Below are positions 4,737 through 6,593 of a stretch of DNA of 6,593 bases, piece by piece. The notes below the pieces were generated by a model, which was not told the origin of the DNA, searched no databases, and was given only the letters and a program-made list of their open reading frames with translations. The stretch's first letter is position 1, and each line of letters opens with the position of its first letter. Source of the stretch: an uncultured Taibaiella sp. (GTDB taxonomy: Bacteria; Bacteroidota; Bacteroidia; Chitinophagales; Chitinophagaceae); contig CAMPJV010000145.1 in NCBI GenBank assembly GCA_946886975.1, positions 1 through 6,593 of the forward strand. The letters run 5' to 3'. A program made the translations under genes and the position numbers.

Positions 4737-6593
4737 ATGAGTACAGCTTCCATTTTAATCCATAGCCTCGGCTGGGCACTGTTACATTCCCTCTGGCAGG
4801 GCGCACTCATCTTCGCCATCCTCCGGCTGACCTTATATTCCTTCCCAGGCATGGCTGCCAGGATCAAGTACCATCTGTCCTATTTATCGCTAGCAGCCAT
4901 CTTCACATGGTTCCTCAGTAGCTTTTACCAGGAGTGGCAGCGACTGCAGGCTATCACCATTAAGGTCACCGAAGGTGGTACCGACCCTGCTGGCTACAAG
5001 GTGTTCTTCATTAAGACCTTTCCGCCACAGTCCACCTACCTCTCAGATAGTATGCTCCTCCAGGTAGAGCGATATTTCCCTATGCTCATCGGCGTGTACA
5101 TTGCTGGCATAGTATTCCTCGGCCTGCGGTTCCTCGTCAACCTGATGCAGGTACAATTCCTTCGCACCAGGGGCGTCAGCCAGGTTCCACCCCACATTCA
5201 CCACTTGCTTGGGCAGCTAACATCCGCTTTAGACATTCACCGTAATGTAAAGGTGCTGTTGAGTGCGCGGGTTAACGTTCCCATTGTACTTGGCACGCTA
5301 AAGCCGGTCATCTTGTTGCCCGTTGCCTCCATTAGTCAGCTCAGCGTCGATCAGCTGGAAGCAATTCTCATCCACGAGCTCGCTCACATCAGGCGTAACG
5401 ACTTCCTGCTAAACATCATGCAGACTGTCGTAGAGACCATCCTCTTCTTCAATCCATTTACATGGCTCGTCTCTGCTATCATTCGCCGGGAGAGAGAGCA
5501 TTGTTGCGATGACCTTGTGTTGGCGCATACAAACCAGCCCCTCCCCTACGCAAAGGCCCTTGCTACGCTCGAAGCTTACAGACTTACCGGAGGTCAATTT
5601 GCTATGGCAGCTACCGGACAATCAAACCATTTACTTAACCGCATCAAAAGAATTATGGAAATGAAAAAGAACCCGCTCAATTACAGCCAGCTCATCGTAG
5701 CACTGATCCTCATTGCCATCATGACCATTTCCGTCATATGGCTCACCCCGGCCTTTGCCCAGACCCGGAAGGACAAGGACAAAAAGCATGAGAAGGGAAG
5801 TCCCGCACCTGCAAAAGAAGAAAGGACTATAGGCAAGGTAAAGATCGTGGTGATAGATGAGAAGGGAAAAAGGAGCGAGTATAGTACCCGGGAGGACCTT
5901 ACGGAGCACATCAAAGAAACCATCGAAACCTCTATGGCTGCCGCTGGTGCAAGCATGAAAACCGCGGACGAAGCCATGAAGCTCGCCGGGGAGACCATCA
6001 AAGCCATCGACGTTGCAGGCATCTCAAAAGAAGTCAGCACTGCATTGGCAGAGGTCGATTGGGACGGGATAAGCGCCGATGTCAACAATGCAATGAAGGA
6101 AATAGACTGGGAGCAGATTAATTTAGATATTGAGCAAGCCATGAAAGACGCCGGCAAAGAACTGAACGATCCTGCGGTAAGGGACGAAATAAGAGCGAAA
6201 TTGAAAGAAGCCCGTGCAGAAGCAAGGCATGGCGCCGCAGAAGCGCAGAGAGCACTAGAAGATGCCCACGGTGATCTCGCTGAGGCTCAGAAAGAGATTG
6301 AGGTGGTGAGGAGGGAAAGGGCGAACGCAACAACGAATCGCGCTCAGGGGCGTAACCAGAGTGCCGAAGGCAGGGAGCGCACAGATGCCCCCAGGGATGT
6401 CGCCAAAGCGCGGGTAGCTATTACCAGTGCAAGAGGGAAGGATTCAAAAGCACCTGTAGCCATGGCCCGGGCAGGTAATGGATTTTCTTATTCCTATTCC
6501 AGCAGCAATAGCTATGAAAAGATGCTGAAAGAAATGGAGAAAGATGGGTTGATTAACAGAAAAGACGGCTTTTCGATCAAAAAGACTGCGGAC
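4737..6593 (+). CDS. M56 (BlaR1-type) membrane metallopeptidase, C-terminus cut by window
   Basis: An open frame of 619 codons from ATG 4737 to the window edge with no stop. It encodes an integral membrane zinc protease that probably senses a signal and triggers removal of the BlaI-type repressor encoded just before it. Membrane segments are predicted at about 11-33 (with LHSLWQG typical of M56), 47-63, 115-135 and 317-336. Between the last two lie VPIVLGTLKPVILLP (181-195), the zinc motif HELAH (213-217), and REREHCCDD (251-259), where Glu254 is the probable third zinc ligand. After segment four (ending near TPAFAQ) the chain is highly charged: a Lys-rich linker, a short beta-like KVKIVVIDEKGK (367-378), then a long Ala/Glu/Lys helical region with 16-residue repeats, then a low-complexity part. 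No penicillin-binding sensor domain with SxxK/KTG motifs appears in the visible 280 residues after the membrane. Similar tails occur in other Bacteroidota M56 proteins. Confidence 0.93.
   Translation, partial: MSTASILIHSLGWALLHSLWQGALIFAILRLTLYSFPGMAARIKYHLSYLSLAAIFTWFLSSFYQEWQRLQAITIKVTEGGTDPAGYKVFFIKTFPPQSTYLSDSMLLQVERYFPMLIGVYIAGIVFLGLRFLVNLMQVQFLRTRGVSQVPPHIHHLLGQLTSALDIHRNVKVLLSARVNVPIVLGTLKPVILLPVASISQLSVDQLEAILIHELAHIRRNDFLLNIMQTVVETILFFNPFTWLVSAIIRREREHCCDDLVLAHTNQPLPYAKALATLEAYRLTGGQFAMAATGQSNHLLNRIKRIMEMKKNPLNYSQLIVALILIAIMTISVIWLTPAFAQTRKDKDKKHEKGSPAPAKEERTIGKVKIVVIDEKGKRSEYSTREDLTEHIKETIETSMAAAGASMKTADEAMKLAGETIKAIDVAGISKEVSTALAEVDWDGISADVNNAMKEIDWEQINLDIEQAMKDAGKELNDPAVRDEIRAKLKEARAEARHGAAEAQRALEDAHGDLAEAQKEIEVVRRERANATTNRAQGRNQSAEGRERTDAPRDVAKARVAITSARGKDSKAPVAMARAGNGFSYSYSSSNSYEKMLKEMEKDGLINRKDGFSIKKTAD
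6003..6146 (+). repeat. 16-residue repeats in the M56 C-terminal helical region
   Basis: Residues 423-470 of the M56 protein comprise three in-register 16-residue units: AIDVAGISKEVSTALA, EVDWDGISADVNNAMK and EIDWEQINLDIEQAMK. Conserved positions are an aliphatic residue, Asp, usually Trp, then Ile at position 7, an aliphatic at 11 and Ala-Met/Leu at 14-15. The pattern suggests short repeated amphipathic helices. The DNA copies have diverged, so this is an old protein repeat rather than a recent duplication. Confidence 0.75.

Noticed and set aside
5631..6157. Minus-strand open frames inside the M56 gene
   Set aside because: They are antisense to a continuous plus-strand frame with M56 motifs and arise from the Ala/Glu/Lys-rich repeats read backwards.

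Overview
The window looks like ordinary chromosome from a Bacteroidota bacterium, most likely Chitinophagaceae (Chitinophaga-like). Support comes from repeated TAnnTTTG -7 promoter elements (the Bacteroidota sigma-A signature), translation starts without Shine-Dalgarno sequences, a TatA with the GGKKIPEL hinge, and a BlaI/M56 pair with the long helical C-terminal tail common in this phylum. Species placement is inferred from memory of protein style, not from a search.

Layout. A minus-strand gene of unknown function (757 to 5) diverges from an RluA/RluD-type pseudouridine synthase (1027-2121). The 269-bp gap between them is dense with structure: a -7 element for each gene, an 11-bp tandem repeat array, and a G-run block that can form hairpins or a G-quadruplex. 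Next on the plus strand come tatA (2268-2489), a secreted MltD-like lytic transglycosylase (2597-3691) and rpsT for ribosomal protein S20 (3811-4068), which has a textbook promoter and a strong intrinsic terminator. The 244-bp gap 4069-4312 holds that terminator, an 8-bp pyrimidine-rich tandem repeat, and two identical palindromic operators just before a BlaI/MecI-type repressor (4313-4708). The repressor is followed 28 bp later by an M56 (BlaR1-type) membrane metallopeptidase (4737 onward) that runs off the right edge.

How the genes relate. Only blaI and the M56 gene form a clear functional unit: the repressor probably binds the twin operators and represses its own operon, and the membrane protease probably relieves repression on a signal. 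The M56 protein has no penicillin-binding sensor domain in the visible part, so the signal is probably not a beta-lactam. The other genes are housekeeping functions (rRNA modification, protein export, peptidoglycan turnover, ribosome) with their own promoters. I see no mobile element, CRISPR array, tRNA or rRNA. I did not find a convincing new multi-gene system. The most interesting items are the operator/M56 module and the intergenic repeats.
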